64,000 nt of DNA from Gaiellasilicea sp963850995 (GCA_963850995.1 CAWKNQ010000004.1:558001-622000); one strand, 5' to 3'. Numbered from the stretch's first letter, positions 51,989-60,846 are shown. Numbers and translations: made by a program. The notes: generated from the sequence alone by a model not told the origin.

Positions 51989-52979
51989 TCAGCGAGCCGG
52001 AGCGAATTCCGGGCGCTCGACTGGCTCCGGGAACGGGGCGGCGAGCGCCGCCTGCTCGATCTCCTCCAGCCGCGCCTCGACCTCGCGTCCGGCGGCGTCG
52101 AGCTCCTGGTCTGTGACGCCAAGCTCGTCGCGCAGCCTGCCGGCCGCGACGAGGAGCGGATCGCGCTCCTTCCAGCGGTCGAGCTCGCCCGGGGGCCGGT
52201 ACCGCCTGGGTCGCTGCGCGAGTGGCCGACGAAGCGGTATGTGAGCGCCTCGACAAGCTCGGGACCGCCGCCGGCGCGCACGCGCGCCGACCGTCTCCGC
52301 GGCGAGCTCGCGGACCGCGCGGACGTCCATGCCGTCGACCTGGGCGGCGGGCATCTCCATCGCCTCGGCCCGCGCCAGGATGCTGCCCGCCGTGACCGCC
52401 TCCATCGGCGTGTACTCGCCGTAGCCGTTGTTCTCGCAGACGAAGACCACCGGCAGCGTCAACACCTTGGCGAAGTTCAGGCACTCGAAGAAGTACGCCT
52501 GGTTCGTCGCCCCGTCGCCGAAGTACGCGACCGCGACGGCGCCGGAGTCGCGCAGCGCGAGCGCGGCGCCGGTGGCGGCCGCGATGCTCCCGCCGACGAT
52601 CCCGTAGCAGCCCATCACGCCGTGCTCGGGATCGACGACGTTCATCGACCCGGCGCGGCCGCCGTTGACGCCGGTCGCGCGGCCGAGCAGCTCGGCGAGC
52701 AGCGCCTCCGGGTCGGTGCCCATGGCCAGCAGGTGGCCGTGGCCGCGGTACGTGCAGGCGACGCGGTCGCCCTCCTCGAGCACGCTCGCGAAGCCGACCG
52801 CGACGGCCTCCTGGCCGGAGTAGAGGTGCGTCGTGCCGTACACCTCGCCGCGCAGGAAGAGGCTCTGCACGCGGTCCTCGAAGCCGCGGATCGAGCAGCA
52901 TCCGGCGGTAGAGCTCGAGGGCGAGCGCGGCGTCCGTCTCCGCGCTGGCGTCGGCGCGCTGCACGTCGCTCGTCGCCAC
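51989..52979 (-). pseudogene. Second 2-oxoacid dehydrogenase E1 alpha subunit (three frame breaks)
   Basis: GTG 52979 begins VATSDVQRADASAETDAALA. A break near 52888 leads to VQSLFLRGEVYGTTHLYSGQ, the long main frame with the ThDP motif VAYFGDGATNQAYFFECLNF and VCENNGYGEYTPMEAVTAG. Two compensating breaks near 52290 and 52205 surround RAGGGPELVEALTYRFVGHS, and the frame ends EPVERPEFAPAR at TGA 51989. Restored length is about 328 residues. It is close to acetoin dehydrogenase-type E1 alpha. The M24 peptidase gene ends one base upstream. Confidence 0.83.
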
Positions 52980-52980
52980 G

Positions 52981-54280
52981 TCAGGCCCCGACCTCGACCG
53001 GCTCCTCGGCGACGCCGCCGCGCACGAAGTCGGCGCCGCGCACGTAGTTGCGCCCGCGACGAGCAGCTCGTCGGCCGGGAACCGGGTGATCACATCCGGG
53101 CCGGTCGGGCGTGACGACGACCTCCTCCTCGATCCGCGCGGCCGAGCGCCCGTCGCGTCGCGGGGCAGTACGTCTCGAGCGCGAAGACCATCCCGACCTC
53201 GAGCTCGACCGGCGCCTCGAACGAGTGCAGCCGCGAGATCATCGGCGACTCGTAGAGGCCGACGCCGAGCCCGTGGCCGAACTGCAGCCCGAAGCCGCGT
53301 GCTCGTCCTTCATGCCGAAGTCCTCCGCCGTCGGCCAGACCTCGGCGATCTGGTCGGTGGTGACACCAGGTCGGACGAGCTCGATCGCGGCGTCGAGCCA
53401 CTCACGGCACTGCTTGTAGGCGTCGAGCTGGGACGGCGTCGCGTAGCTGATGTTGAACGTGCGGTAGTAGCACGTCCGGTAGCCCATGAACGAGTGGATG
53501 ATGTCGAAGAACGCCTGGTCGCCCGGCCGCAGCAGCCGGTCGGCGAACGTGTGCGGGTGCGGGTTGCAGCGGTCGCCCGAGATCGCGTTGATCGCCTCGA
53601 CGTGCTCGGAGCCGAGCTCGAACAGCACCTTCATCGCGGCCGCGACAACCTCGTTCTCCGTGACCCCGGGCCGGAGCATCCGGTAGATCACTTCGTACAC
53701 CGCGTCGACGATCCCGGCGGCGTGGTCGAGGAGCGCAAGCTCGTCCTCCGTCTTGATCTTCCTCGCGCTCAGCATGACCGGCTGCGAGTCGGCGACGTGG
53801 ATGCCCTCGCGCCTGCAGCGCGAGCAGCGTCGTCGTGTCTGGGACGTCGATGCCGAGCGGCTCGCCGGCCAGGCCCCGCTCGGACAGCTCGCTGTGGATC
53901 AGCGCGGCGAGCGCCTGGGGGATGCCGGTCTCGTTGCCCATGGCGCCGCGCATCGGCGACACCCACGCGCGCCAGCTCGACTCGGGCAGCCAGGGGCAGT
54001 ACAGCTGGTGGTGGCGTGCGGCGGAGCCGAAGTCCCAGAGGATCGGGTCGCCGCCGCGCGGGACGAGCGTGAAGCGGATGTTCTTGTCCCGCTCCCACGT
54101 GCCGATCGCAGTACTCGTGACGTAGCGGATGTTGTTCGGGTCGAAGAGCAGCAGGGCGCCGAGGTCGGAAGCCTCGAGCGCCCGCCTTGTGTTCTCGAGG
54201 CGCGCTCGACGGAGTCGGTCGAAGTCGACCCGCTGCTCCCAATCGACCGCCATGGTCGCCCCGCGCGACGCAATTCTCAT
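52981..54280 (-). pseudogene. M24-family (Xaa-Pro aminopeptidase/creatinase-like) metalloenzyme, about five frame breaks
   Basis: ATG 54280 has a good SD (GGGAGGAAAAC). The N-domain reads LENTRRALEASDLGALLLFD then PNNIRYVTSTAIGTWERDKN. Breaks near 53815, 53298, 53157, 53103 and 53056 separate pieces that together restore LSARKIKTEDELALLDHAAG, AFFDIIHSFMGYRTCYYRTF, FGLQFGHGLGVGLYESPMIS and VGMVFALETYCPAT, an M24 pita-bread fold of about 432 residues. The FGHGLGVGLYE motif contains a metal-site His. Creatinase, Xaa-Pro peptidase or ectoine hydrolase-like activities are possible. It is the first gene of the operon with the second dehydrogenase. Confidence 0.82.
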
Positions 54281-54302
54281 GTTTTCCTCCCGCGGCTCGA
54301 CG

Positions 54303-54321
54303 TGTGCAGTGATTCTGCACA
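54303..54321. promoter_or_regulatory. Palindromic operator candidate between M24 and dioxygenase genes
   Basis: TGTGCAG (54303-54309) and CTGCACA (54315-54321) are perfect inverted arms around TGATT. The site lies in the 145-bp divergent region, beside a TTGACG -35-like sequence for the M24 operon. It differs from the 36307 repeat, so a different regulator is implied. Confidence 0.5.
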
Positions 54322-54425
54322 AACCGTCGCCTGCGCGTCAACCAGACTAGGCTCTGTGTGGTTTCGTTCAGCCGAGGTTCACAACGGGCGACAGGCGGAC
54401 AGCACCGGAGGACATCACGGCAGCC

Positions 54426-55262
54426 GTGGTTGCGAGCTTCGACGGCTGCGAGGACGAGCGGCTGCGCACGCTCGCGCAGAGCTTCGTCGACCACCTCCAT
54501 GCGTTCGCTGTCGAGGTCGGTCTGACGCAGGAGGAGTGGGAGGACGGGCTCGGACTGCTGACGGAGACGGGCAGGATCACCGACGAGCGCCGCCAGGAGT
54601 TCGTCCTCTGGTCGGATGCGCTCGGCCTCTCGATGCTCGTTGACGCCCTCGCGAACCCCGCGCCCGCAGGTGCGACCGAGTCGACCGTGCTCGGACCCTT
54701 CTACGTTCCGGGCGCGCCGCGACGGGAGTACGGCGCCGCGCTCGCGCAACGGCCGGCCGGAGACCCGGCGTGGGTCCACGGGCACGTGCTCGACCTGGAC
54801 GGACGGCCGATCGCCGGCGCCGAGCTCGATGTCTGGCAGAACGGGGACGACCGCCTCTACGCCGTCCAGGACCCGGGAGCGCCCGAGGCGCACCTGCGCG
54901 GCCGCTTCAGCACGCGGGCGGACGGCTCCTACGGCTTCGTCGCCGTCCGGCCTGTTCCGTACACGATTCCCGACGACGGGCCAGTCGGCGGAATGCTCGC
55001 CCGCACCGGCCGGCATCCCTGGCGGCCGGCGCACATCCACCTGATCGTCCGCGCGCCGGGCTACCGGACCGTGGCGACCCACGTCTTCGACTCGGCCAGC
55101 CCGCACCTCGACTCGGACGCCGTCTTCGCGGTGAAGCCTTCCCTCGTCCGGGATTTCGTCCGGCGGCCGGCCGACGACGCGGATCGGCCGCCGAGCGTCC
55201 AGGGCGAGTGGTACTCGGTGGAGAACGACCTCGTGCTCGTTCCGCTCGACGGGCGCTCGTAG
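54426..55262 (+). CDS. Intradiol ring-cleavage dioxygenase (hydroxyquinol 1,2-dioxygenase-like)
   Basis: The 278-residue protein has the dioxygenase_N dimerisation domain (VDHLHAFAVEVGLTQEEWED, residues about 20-90) and an intradiol core with TESTVLGPFYVPGAP, ELDVWQNGDDRLYAVQD, VRPVPYTIPDDGPVG and HPWRPAHIHLIVRAPGYRTV. Fe(III) ligands are the two Tyr and the two His of PAHIH and THVF. It would cleave hydroxyquinol or catechol to maleylacetate or muconate. GTG 54426 is 11 nt after GGAGGA; an upstream in-frame ATC codon could be a miscalled ATG giving MTAAVVASF. Aromatic substrate entry to the island is implied. Confidence 0.87.
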   Translation: MVASFDGCEDERLRTLAQSFVDHLHAFAVEVGLTQEEWEDGLGLLTETGRITDERRQEFVLWSDALGLSMLVDALANPAPAGATESTVLGPFYVPGAPRREYGAALAQRPAGDPAWVHGHVLDLDGRPIAGAELDVWQNGDDRLYAVQDPGAPEAHLRGRFSTRADGSYGFVAVRPVPYTIPDDGPVGGMLARTGRHPWRPAHIHLIVRAPGYRTVATHVFDSASPHLDSDAVFAVKPSLVRDFVRRPADDADRPPSVQGEWYSVENDLVLVPLDGRS

Positions 55263-55295
55263 CCCCGCGAACCGAGGCTCGTTGCGGGTGACGCG

Positions 55296-56831
55296 TTACG
55301 TCACGAAGGGCGGCCGTCCGCTTCTCGCCATGAGCGCATCGTGCACTCCCTGCGCCCGGCGCAACAGCTGATCGACGTTGGCGTCGACCAGGCGTCCCTT
55401 CCGCTTGACGAACTGCCCGGCGATGAGCACCGACTCGACGTTGCTCGTGTCCATCGCGAGGACGACCGCTCCGGTCGCGCTGTTGAACGGTGCGACGTTG
55501 ACCTGGGTCGCGTCGAGCACGACGATGTCCGCCTCCTTCCCCGGAGTGAGCGTCCCGATCTTTTGGCCGAGGCCGTTCGCCTCGGCTCCGCCGATCGTCG
55601 CGAGCTTCAACACGTCGCGCACCGTCAGCAGCTGCTCGCGGTGCTCCTCGAGCCCAGGGTCGGGAATCTCGAAGTGGAACAGGTGCTCCTCGTTCTTGAG
55701 CCCCCGCTGCAGCGCAAAGGCGGCGCGCATCTGGGTGAACATGTCGGTCGGCATGTTCGTCTCGACGTCCACGCTGAGGCTCAGCGGGATGCCGCGGTCG
55801 AGCGCTGTCTGGATCGGCGGGATGCCGTGCCCCATCTGCATCTCGATCGGGGCGGCAACCGAGAAGAAGCCGCCAGTGTCCTCGATGAGGTCGAACTCCT
55901 GCTCGGTGAGCGTGCACGAGTGGATGTACGTCGTGTCGTCGCCGAGGCCGCGATGCCCCCCGGCTGCCAGCGCGTCGGAGAGTTGCTTCACCCACCCGGG
56001 CCCGTCTGCGCCGACGCCCACGTGCACGCTGATCCGCGCCTGCACGTCCGGGTGTCGAGCGGTGTTCCACTCGGTGACGGCGAAGGGCACGCCCGCGAAC
56101 TGCGGGCCGGCGGGCGCGAGGGCCAGCGTCAGCAGCTGGTCCTCCGTCGAGAAGTACTGGTCGCGGAGCCGGAAGATGTCGTTCGGATAGGGGTTCGTCG
56201 CCGGATCCGGATGGAAGAAGTTCGGCCCGTACCCGTAGACGGCGCGGATGCCCGAGTCCTTCAGCGCCTGGATGACGGCATCGCTGTGCGCCGGCGTCGT
56301 GTTGATATGCGACCAGTCGAGCACCGTCGTCACGCCCGCGTTCATTGCCGACAGCGCCGCGATCAGGTCGCCGAGGTACACCTCCTCGGGGGTGAGCCGC
56401 AGGGCGAAGCCCATCAGGATCGACTGCAGGTAGTCGAGCAGCAGGTCATCGGGGCCGATGCTGCGCAGGAGCCCCTGCCACATGTGCCGGTGCGTGTCGA
56501 CGAACCCGGGGATGAGGATCTTCCCCGAACAGTCGACAACCTGGCCGCCGGCCTGGAGGTTCGGCCCGACGGCGACGATCTTGCCGCGCTCGATCAGGAC
56601 GTCCGCCTTGGCGAAGTCGCCGACGGCGTCGTCCAGCGTGAGGACGATCCCGTCGCGAAGGAGTAGCCGATTCGGGTTGTTGTCCTCACGCGCGGACGAT
56701 GCGGCGAATGCGGCCGTCGGCGCCATGAGCGTCGCCGCCAGTCCGCCGGCCCCGATCTCGAGGAAGTGGCCGCGGGAGATGCCCGCTCGGCGGGTCTCCT
56801 CGGGCTCCCGGTCGTCGAAGGTGTCGGTCAT
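55296..56831 (-). CDS. Exported amidohydrolase (TRZ/ATZ, cytosine deaminase-like)
   Basis: The 511-residue protein has a Tat-like leader with the pair R-G (AGISRGHFLEIGAGGLAATL) and an AFAAS cleavage site. The amidohydrolase domain starts RLLLRDGIVLTLDD; metal residues are in PGFVDTHRHMWQGLLRSIG (HRH), DTTYIHSCTL and SLSVDVETNMP. It belongs to the TRZ/ATZ deaminase branch rather than to the YtcJ-like quartet, so it is not a simple duplicate. ATG 56831 has an SD (GGAGG). Its promoter shares three blocks with that of the quartet 20 kb away. Substrates in this branch are aminohydrolysed heterocycles. Confidence 0.87.
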   Translation of the reverse strand: MTDTFDDREPEETRRAGISRGHFLEIGAGGLAATLMAPTAAFAASSAREDNNPNRLLLRDGIVLTLDDAVGDFAKADVLIERGKIVAVGPNLQAGGQVVDCSGKILIPGFVDTHRHMWQGLLRSIGPDDLLLDYLQSILMGFALRLTPEEVYLGDLIAALSAMNAGVTTVLDWSHINTTPAHSDAVIQALKDSGIRAVYGYGPNFFHPDPATNPYPNDIFRLRDQYFSTEDQLLTLALAPAGPQFAGVPFAVTEWNTARHPDVQARISVHVGVGADGPGWVKQLSDALAAGGHRGLGDDTTYIHSCTLTEQEFDLIEDTGGFFSVAAPIEMQMGHGIPPIQTALDRGIPLSLSVDVETNMPTDMFTQMRAAFALQRGLKNEEHLFHFEIPDPGLEEHREQLLTVRDVLKLATIGGAEANGLGQKIGTLTPGKEADIVVLDATQVNVAPFNSATGAVVLAMDTSNVESVLIAGQFVKRKGRLVDANVDQLLRRAQGVHDALMARSGRPPFVT

Positions 56832-56937
56832 TGCTGGCCTCCGTTCTGTGGTCGTGGACGACCCGTCACGCGGCCGCGCTACTCGTTCAGCCGCAGGCCC
56901 TTCCCCCGCTCGAGCGTCCAATGACATTGCATCGCCA

Positions 56938-56992
56938 CGTTAGTGACGCTCCACACGGGCGCTACCTAACCACGGCGGTCGCCGGCTGTCAA
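56938..56992 (-). promoter_or_regulatory. Promoter and operator of the exported TRZ/ATZ amidohydrolase
   Basis: On the minus strand TTGACA (56987-56992) is 17 bp from TTAGGT (56964-56969, extended TTAGGTAGC), and GTCACTAACG follows at 56938-56947. These three blocks match the promoter at 37114-37169 exactly, with a 13-bp instead of 14-bp last spacer. The rest of the spacers is unrelated, so the match is functional rather than recent duplication. Confidence 0.6.
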
Positions 56993-57126
56993 ACCGGCAG
57001 TAGACCCGCGTTTCGACGATGAGATGGGGCGCCGCGAGCCGGCCACGCGCCGAAGCCCGACCGTTCATGCACGCTGCACGGAGGCGCGGGTGAAAAGGGC
57101 GAGGGCCGACGCGCCCGCAGCAAGGG

Positions 57127-57483
57127 CTAGAACATCGAGCCGATGATCTGCGAGAAGCGGATCACGGTGACGGTCTCCTCCTCGGAGACGTCGCGGTTGT
57201 AGAGCTGTCCGAGGAAACGGATCATCTCGTCCGGCCGGCGGATCTCCGGGTTGTCGTGCTCGATCTCGCGCGGCGAGAGGTCGCGGATCTGCTTGACCTC
57301 GACCTTGTCGATCACGGCGTCGAAGATCTTCTCCCGCTGCCCGTACCGCACGCCGACGAGCACGGTCACGATCATCCCCTTCTTGTACTTGCCGGACTTG
57401 TCGCCCAGCCGGATCGTCGCCGTCTTCCGGTGCGTGCGCAGCTGGTCTGCGACCAGGGGCGAGTAGAAGTTCAGCGCGAACAT
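57127..57483 (-). CDS. ASCH-domain protein
   Basis: The product from ATG 57483 (MFALNFYSPLVADQLRTHRK) is about 118 residues; GTG 57489 or ATG 57513 are possible longer starts. The sequence has the ASCH/PUA-like pattern ATIRLGDKSGKYKKGMIVTV, VGVRYGQREKIFDAVIDKVE and REIEHDNPEIRRPDEMIRFL. ASCH domains bind RNA or nucleotides and act in translation-related regulation. Its start overlaps or abuts the NUDIX stop, so both are cotranscribed. The target is unknown. Confidence 0.8.
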   Translation of the reverse strand: MFALNFYSPLVADQLRTHRKTATIRLGDKSGKYKKGMIVTVLVGVRYGQREKIFDAVIDKVEVKQIRDLSPREIEHDNPEIRRPDEMIRFLGQLYNRDVSEEETVTVIRFSQIIGSMF

Positions 57484-57499
57484 CGCCACAGGGCGCCCA

Positions 57500-57937
57500 T
57501 CATAAGGCCGCAAGCCGGATGCGAGCCTCCTCCGCCATCTTCCGCTCGCCGCCGTACGCCAGGAGCCGTGCGGCGTCGTCGAGCGGGAGCCAGCGGGTTT
57601 CGGCGACCTCGAGCTCCATGCCCGGCGGCAGCTCTCCGATCCGGCCCGCGCGGTAGCGGAGCAGGAAGAAGCTGACGACCTTGAACACGCGAACCCCGCC
57701 GCGGCGGGTGTAGACGTAGCGCACGTCGCCGAGCTTCTCGACCAGGTCGCCGGCTAGCCCTGTCTCCTCGGAGACCTCGCGGACGGCGGTCGCGGCTCCG
57801 CTCTCGCCGGGGTCGATCAGCCCTTTCGGCAGCGCCCAAAGCCCCGGCGGCTTGCCGGTCGGCCGGATCGCCGCGAGCCACCAGCGACCTCGCAGCCGAC
57901 GCACGATCACCCCTCCGGCCGAGAACTCGCGCTCCAT
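57500..57937 (-). CDS. NUDIX hydrolase
   Basis: The product from ATG 57937 (MEREFSAGGVIVRRLRGRWW) is about 145 residues. The NUDIX box is GLIDPGESGAATAVREVSEETG, shown here in parts as GLIDPGESG and REVSEETG, which binds the divalent metal. The WALPKGLI segment precedes it. Members hydrolyse nucleoside diphosphate derivatives such as ADP-ribose, dinucleoside polyphosphates or 8-oxo-dGTP. The frame is open to 58381 but that part is antisense to groES. A TACAAA hexamer 6 nt before the ATG may be a leaderless -10. Confidence 0.9.
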   Translation of the reverse strand: MEREFSAGGVIVRRLRGRWWLAAIRPTGKPPGLWALPKGLIDPGESGAATAVREVSEETGLAGDLVEKLGDVRYVYTRRGGVRVFKVVSFFLLRYRAGRIGELPPGMELEVAETRWLPLDDAARLLAYGGERKMAEEARIRLAAL

Positions 57938-57980
57938 GGCATGTTTGTAACAAAGTGGACACTGCTCGCGCATTACACCC

Positions 57981-58008
57981 TTGCGCACGGCCACGGCATT
58001 GATATGAT
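57981..58008 (+). promoter_or_regulatory. groESL promoter
   Basis: TTGCGC (57981-57986) and TATGAT (58003-58008) are 16 bp apart. Transcription would begin in the adjacent CIRCE element. Confidence 0.55.
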
Positions 58009-58012
58009 CGCC

Positions 58013-58037
58013 TGGCACTCGATAGCTGAGAGTGCCA
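58013..58037 (+). promoter_or_regulatory. CIRCE element (HrcA operator) of groESL
   Basis: TGGCACTC (58013-58020), a 9-bp spacer and GAGTGCCA (58030-58037) match the CIRCE arms GCACTC and GAGTGC with the canonical 9-bp spacing. HrcA binds this site to repress heat-shock chaperonin genes. Confidence 0.92.
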
Positions 58038-58072
58038 AGCCGTGTCACAAAGTCTGACGAGGAGGCAACTAT

Positions 58073-58378
58073 ATGAACCTGCAGCCTCTTGGTGACCGCC
58101 TGATCGTGGAGGTGCTCGAGGAGGAGCAGACCACGACGAGCGGCATCGTGCTGCCCGACACCGCGAAGGAGAAGCCGCAGCGCGGCCGTGTCCTCGCAGT
58201 CGGTCCCGGCCCGCGCGACGAGGACGGGGAGTACATCAAGATGGAGCTCGAGGAGGATGACGAGGTCATCTTCTCCAAGTACGGCGGGACCGAGATCAAG
58301 GTCGGCGACGACGACGTGCTGATCCTGCGCGAGTCCGACATCCTGGCGAAGGTCGTCGGCGACCGCGCCGCGGTTTAA
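58073..58378 (+). CDS. groES: Co-chaperonin GroES
   Basis: The 101-residue protein caps the GroEL cage. It has NLQPLGDRLIVEVLEEEQTT, the mobile loop TTSGIVLPDTAKEKPQRG and KYGGTEIKVGDDDVLILRES. ATG 58073 has a strong SD (GAGGAGG). groL follows after 37 nt and a CIRCE element lies upstream, so heat-shock control by HrcA is expected. Confidence 0.97.
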   Translation: MNLQPLGDRLIVEVLEEEQTTTSGIVLPDTAKEKPQRGRVLAVGPGPRDEDGEYIKMELEEDDEVIFSKYGGTEIKVGDDDVLILRESDILAKVVGDRAAV

Positions 58379-58415
58379 CAAGCACAGCCTAGGAACGACA
58401 GGAGGAATCGAGAAA

Positions 58416-60044
58416 ATGGCTCACAAGGAGCTCAAGTTCAGCGAGGACGCGCGGCGCTCGCTGGAGCGCGGCGTCAACGTCCTCGCCGACGCAGTCAAGG
58501 TGACGCTCGGGCCGAAGGGCCGCTACGTCGTGCTCGACAAGAAGTTCGGCGCGCCGACGATCACCAACGACGGCGTCACCATCGCCCGCGAGATCGAAGT
58601 CGAGGACGTGTTCGAGAACCAGGGCGCGCAGCTCGTCCGCGAAGTCGCCACTGCGACGAACGACGTCGCCGGCGACGGCACGACGACTGCGACCGTGCTT
58701 GCACAGGCGATCGTGCGTGAGGGCCTCAAGAACGTCGCCGCCGGCGCCAATCCGATGGGCCTCAAGCGGGGCATCGAGAAGGCCGTCGAAGCTGTCGTCG
58801 AGGACCTGAAGGCGCAGTCGACCGAGATCTCGGGCAAGGAGGACATCGCCCGAGTCGCGACGATCTCGTCGCGCGAGCGCGAGATCGGCGATGTGATCGC
58901 CGACTCGATCGACAAGGTCGGCAAGGACGGCGTCGTGAACGTCGAGGAGGGCCAGACGTTCGGCCTCGAGCTCGAGTTCACGGAGGGCATGCAGTTCGAC
59001 AAGGGCTACCTGTCGCCGTACATGATCACCGACGCCGAGCGCATGGAGGCCGTGCTCGACGACCCGTACATTCTGGTTGCGAACCAGAAGATCGCGGCCG
59101 TCAAGGACGTCCTGCCGGTGCTCGAGCAGGTGATCCAGGCCGGCCGCCCGCTGCTGATCGTGGCCGAGGACGTCGAGGGCGAGTCGCTCGCGACGATCGT
59201 GGTCAACAAGCTGCGCGGCACCTTCACCGCCGTCGCCGTCAAGGCGCCGGGCTTCGGCGACCGCCGCAAGCGCATGCTCGAGGACATCGCGATCCTCTCG
59301 GGCGCCGAGGTGATCACCGAGGAGATGGGTCTCAAGCTCGAGAACACGAAGCTCTCGCAGCTCGGCAAGGCCCGCAAGGTCGTCATCGACAAGGACTCGA
59401 CGACGATCATCGACGGTGCCGGTGACGCGGAGGCGATCAAGGGCCGGATCAAGCAGCTGAAGTCGGAGATCGAGAACACCGACTCGGACTTCGACCGCGA
59501 GAAGCTGCAGGAGCGGCTCGCGAAGCTGGCCGGCGGCGTCGCCGTCGTCAAGGTCGGCGCTGCCACCGAGACGGAGATGAAAGAGAAGAAGCACCGCGTC
59601 GAGGACGCGCTCCAGGCGACTCGTGCCGCCCTCGAGGAGGGCATCGTGCCGGGCGGCGGCGTCGCGCTCATGCACGCGATCGACAAGATCGACCTCGAGG
59701 CGTTCGAGGGCGACGAGAGAACCGGTGCGTCGATCATCCGCCGCGCGCTCGAGGAGCCGGTCCGCCAGCTCGCCCAGAATGCGGGCCTCGAGGGCTCGGT
59801 CGTCGTCAGCCAGGTGCGCGCCGCCAAGAAGGGGCAGGGCCTGAACGTCGAGACCGGCGAGCTCGAGGACCTGGTCAAGGCCGGGATCATCGACCCGACG
59901 ATGGTGACGCGCTCGGCGCTGCAGAACGCGGCCTCGATCGCGAAGAACATCCTCACGACCGAGGCGATCGTCGCCGAGGCGCCCGAGAAGCAGGGGGCCG
60001 CTGCAGGCATGCCCGACATGGGCGGCATGGGCGGCATGATGTAA
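58416..60044 (+). CDS. groL: Chaperonin GroEL
   Basis: The 542-residue ATP-dependent chaperonin forms the double-ring folding chamber. It begins MAHKELKFSEDARRSLERGV and has the nucleotide motif VAGDGTTTATVLAQAIV, TLGPKGRYVVLDKKFG and the C-terminal GGMGGMM tail typical of a folding-competent GroEL rather than a diverged paralogue. It is cotranscribed with groES. A strong hairpin follows the stop. Confidence 0.98.
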   Translation: MAHKELKFSEDARRSLERGVNVLADAVKVTLGPKGRYVVLDKKFGAPTITNDGVTIAREIEVEDVFENQGAQLVREVATATNDVAGDGTTTATVLAQAIVREGLKNVAAGANPMGLKRGIEKAVEAVVEDLKAQSTEISGKEDIARVATISSREREIGDVIADSIDKVGKDGVVNVEEGQTFGLELEFTEGMQFDKGYLSPYMITDAERMEAVLDDPYILVANQKIAAVKDVLPVLEQVIQAGRPLLIVAEDVEGESLATIVVNKLRGTFTAVAVKAPGFGDRRKRMLEDIAILSGAEVITEEMGLKLENTKLSQLGKARKVVIDKDSTTIIDGAGDAEAIKGRIKQLKSEIENTDSDFDREKLQERLAKLAGGVAVVKVGAATETEMKEKKHRVEDALQATRAALEEGIVPGGGVALMHAIDKIDLEAFEGDERTGASIIRRALEEPVRQLAQNAGLEGSVVVSQVRAAKKGQGLNVETGELEDLVKAGIIDPTMVTRSALQNAASIAKNILTTEAIVAEAPEKQGAAAGMPDMGGMGGMM

Positions 60045-60072
60045 GTCGAGCCCACGGGCTCGCGCTTGACTA

Positions 60073-60103
60073 CCGGAGGGCCGGCATCGCGCCGGCCCTC
60101 CGG
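60073..60103 (+). terminator. Terminator of groESL
   Basis: CCGGAGGGCCGGC (60073-60085) pairs perfectly with GCCGGCCCTCCGG (60091-60103) around ATCGC, followed by CCTTT. It lies 29 nt after the groL stop. Confidence 0.8.
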
Positions 60104-60115
60104 CCTTTAAAGGGT

Positions 60116-60141
60116 GAAGACCCGGAGGGGACCGGGTCTTC
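60116..60141 (-). terminator. Second hairpin, probably for the convergent molybdoenzyme gene
   Basis: GAAGACCCGG (60116-60125) pairs with CCGGGTCTTC (60132-60141) around a 6-nt loop. Read on the minus strand it follows the gene at 60219 and is succeeded by ACCCTTTAAA. It could also back up the groESL terminator. Confidence 0.5.
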
Positions 60142-60218
60142 TGGGGTGATGCTTGGGAGGGGTAGTTCAGGTATCGGCCGCTCCCCTTGCCACTTGTCAC
60201 CCGATCGGGTGAATCCAC

Positions 60219-60824
60219 TCAGAAGCCATACCGTTCTTCCTTGAACGGGTCGGCGTCGTTGTGGTAGCCGTAGCGCTCCCAGAAGCCCGGCTTGTCCGTC
60301 GCCGAGAGCTCGATCCCGCGCAGCCACTTCGCGCTCTTCCAGAAGTACTTGCCGGGGATCACGAGCCGGAGCGGCCGGCCGTGCTCGGGCGCGAGCGGCT
60401 CGCCGTTCGCGTGGGTCGCGAGCAGTGCGTGCTCGTCCCGCAGGAACGAGATCGGCACGTTCGCGGTGAAGCCCTGCTCTGCGTGGGCGACGGCAAAGCG
60501 CGCGGCTGGTGTCGGCCGCACAATCGCCTCGAGCTCGCGCCAGTGGATGCCTGCGAAGGTCATGTCGAACTTCGACCAGCGCGTGACGCAGTGGATGTCC
60601 TGCGTGTGCTCCGTCCGCGGCAGGGCGTTGAGCTCGTCCCACGACAGCGTGACCGGGCTCTCGACCTCGCCCGAGACCTCGAGCGTCCACGTCGCGAGGT
60701 CGGTCTCGGGGATCGAGCCCGCGTGCAGGACGGGCCACTTCTCCGTCAGGTACTGGCCGGGCGGCAACCGAGCCGGGTCGTACCCGGCCTCGAGGACCTT
60801 CTTCTCCGCCTTCGACCGGAACAC
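60219..60824 (-). CDS. Sulfite oxidase-like molybdopterin-binding oxidoreductase
   Basis: The product of about 201 residues contains the sulfite oxidase/YedY (MsrP)-type molybdopterin domain: LEVSGEVESPVTLSWDELNA, the Mo-ligand Cys in TQDIHCVTRWSKFDMTF, and LRLVIPGKYFWKSAKWLRGI. There is no twin-Arg leader, heme or dimerisation domain, so it is a minimal cytoplasmic-looking form. GTG 60824 is chosen because TACTGT lies 7 nt upstream (60832-60837); GTG 60830 adds two residues. Substrate and electron acceptor are unknown. Confidence 0.87.
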   Translation of the reverse strand: MFRSKAEKKVLEAGYDPARLPPGQYLTEKWPVLHAGSIPETDLATWTLEVSGEVESPVTLSWDELNALPRTEHTQDIHCVTRWSKFDMTFAGIHWRELEAIVRPTPAARFAVAHAEQGFTANVPISFLRDEHALLATHANGEPLAPEHGRPLRLVIPGKYFWKSAKWLRGIELSATDKPGFWERYGYHNDADPFKEERYGF

Positions 60825-60831
60825 CGTCACT

Positions 60832-60837
60832 ACAGTA
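60832..60837 (-). promoter_or_regulatory. Possible leaderless -10 element of the molybdoenzyme gene
   Basis: On the minus strand TACTGT is followed by 7 nt and GTG 60824. Confidence 0.35.
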
Positions 60838-60846
60838 ATCGGAGAG

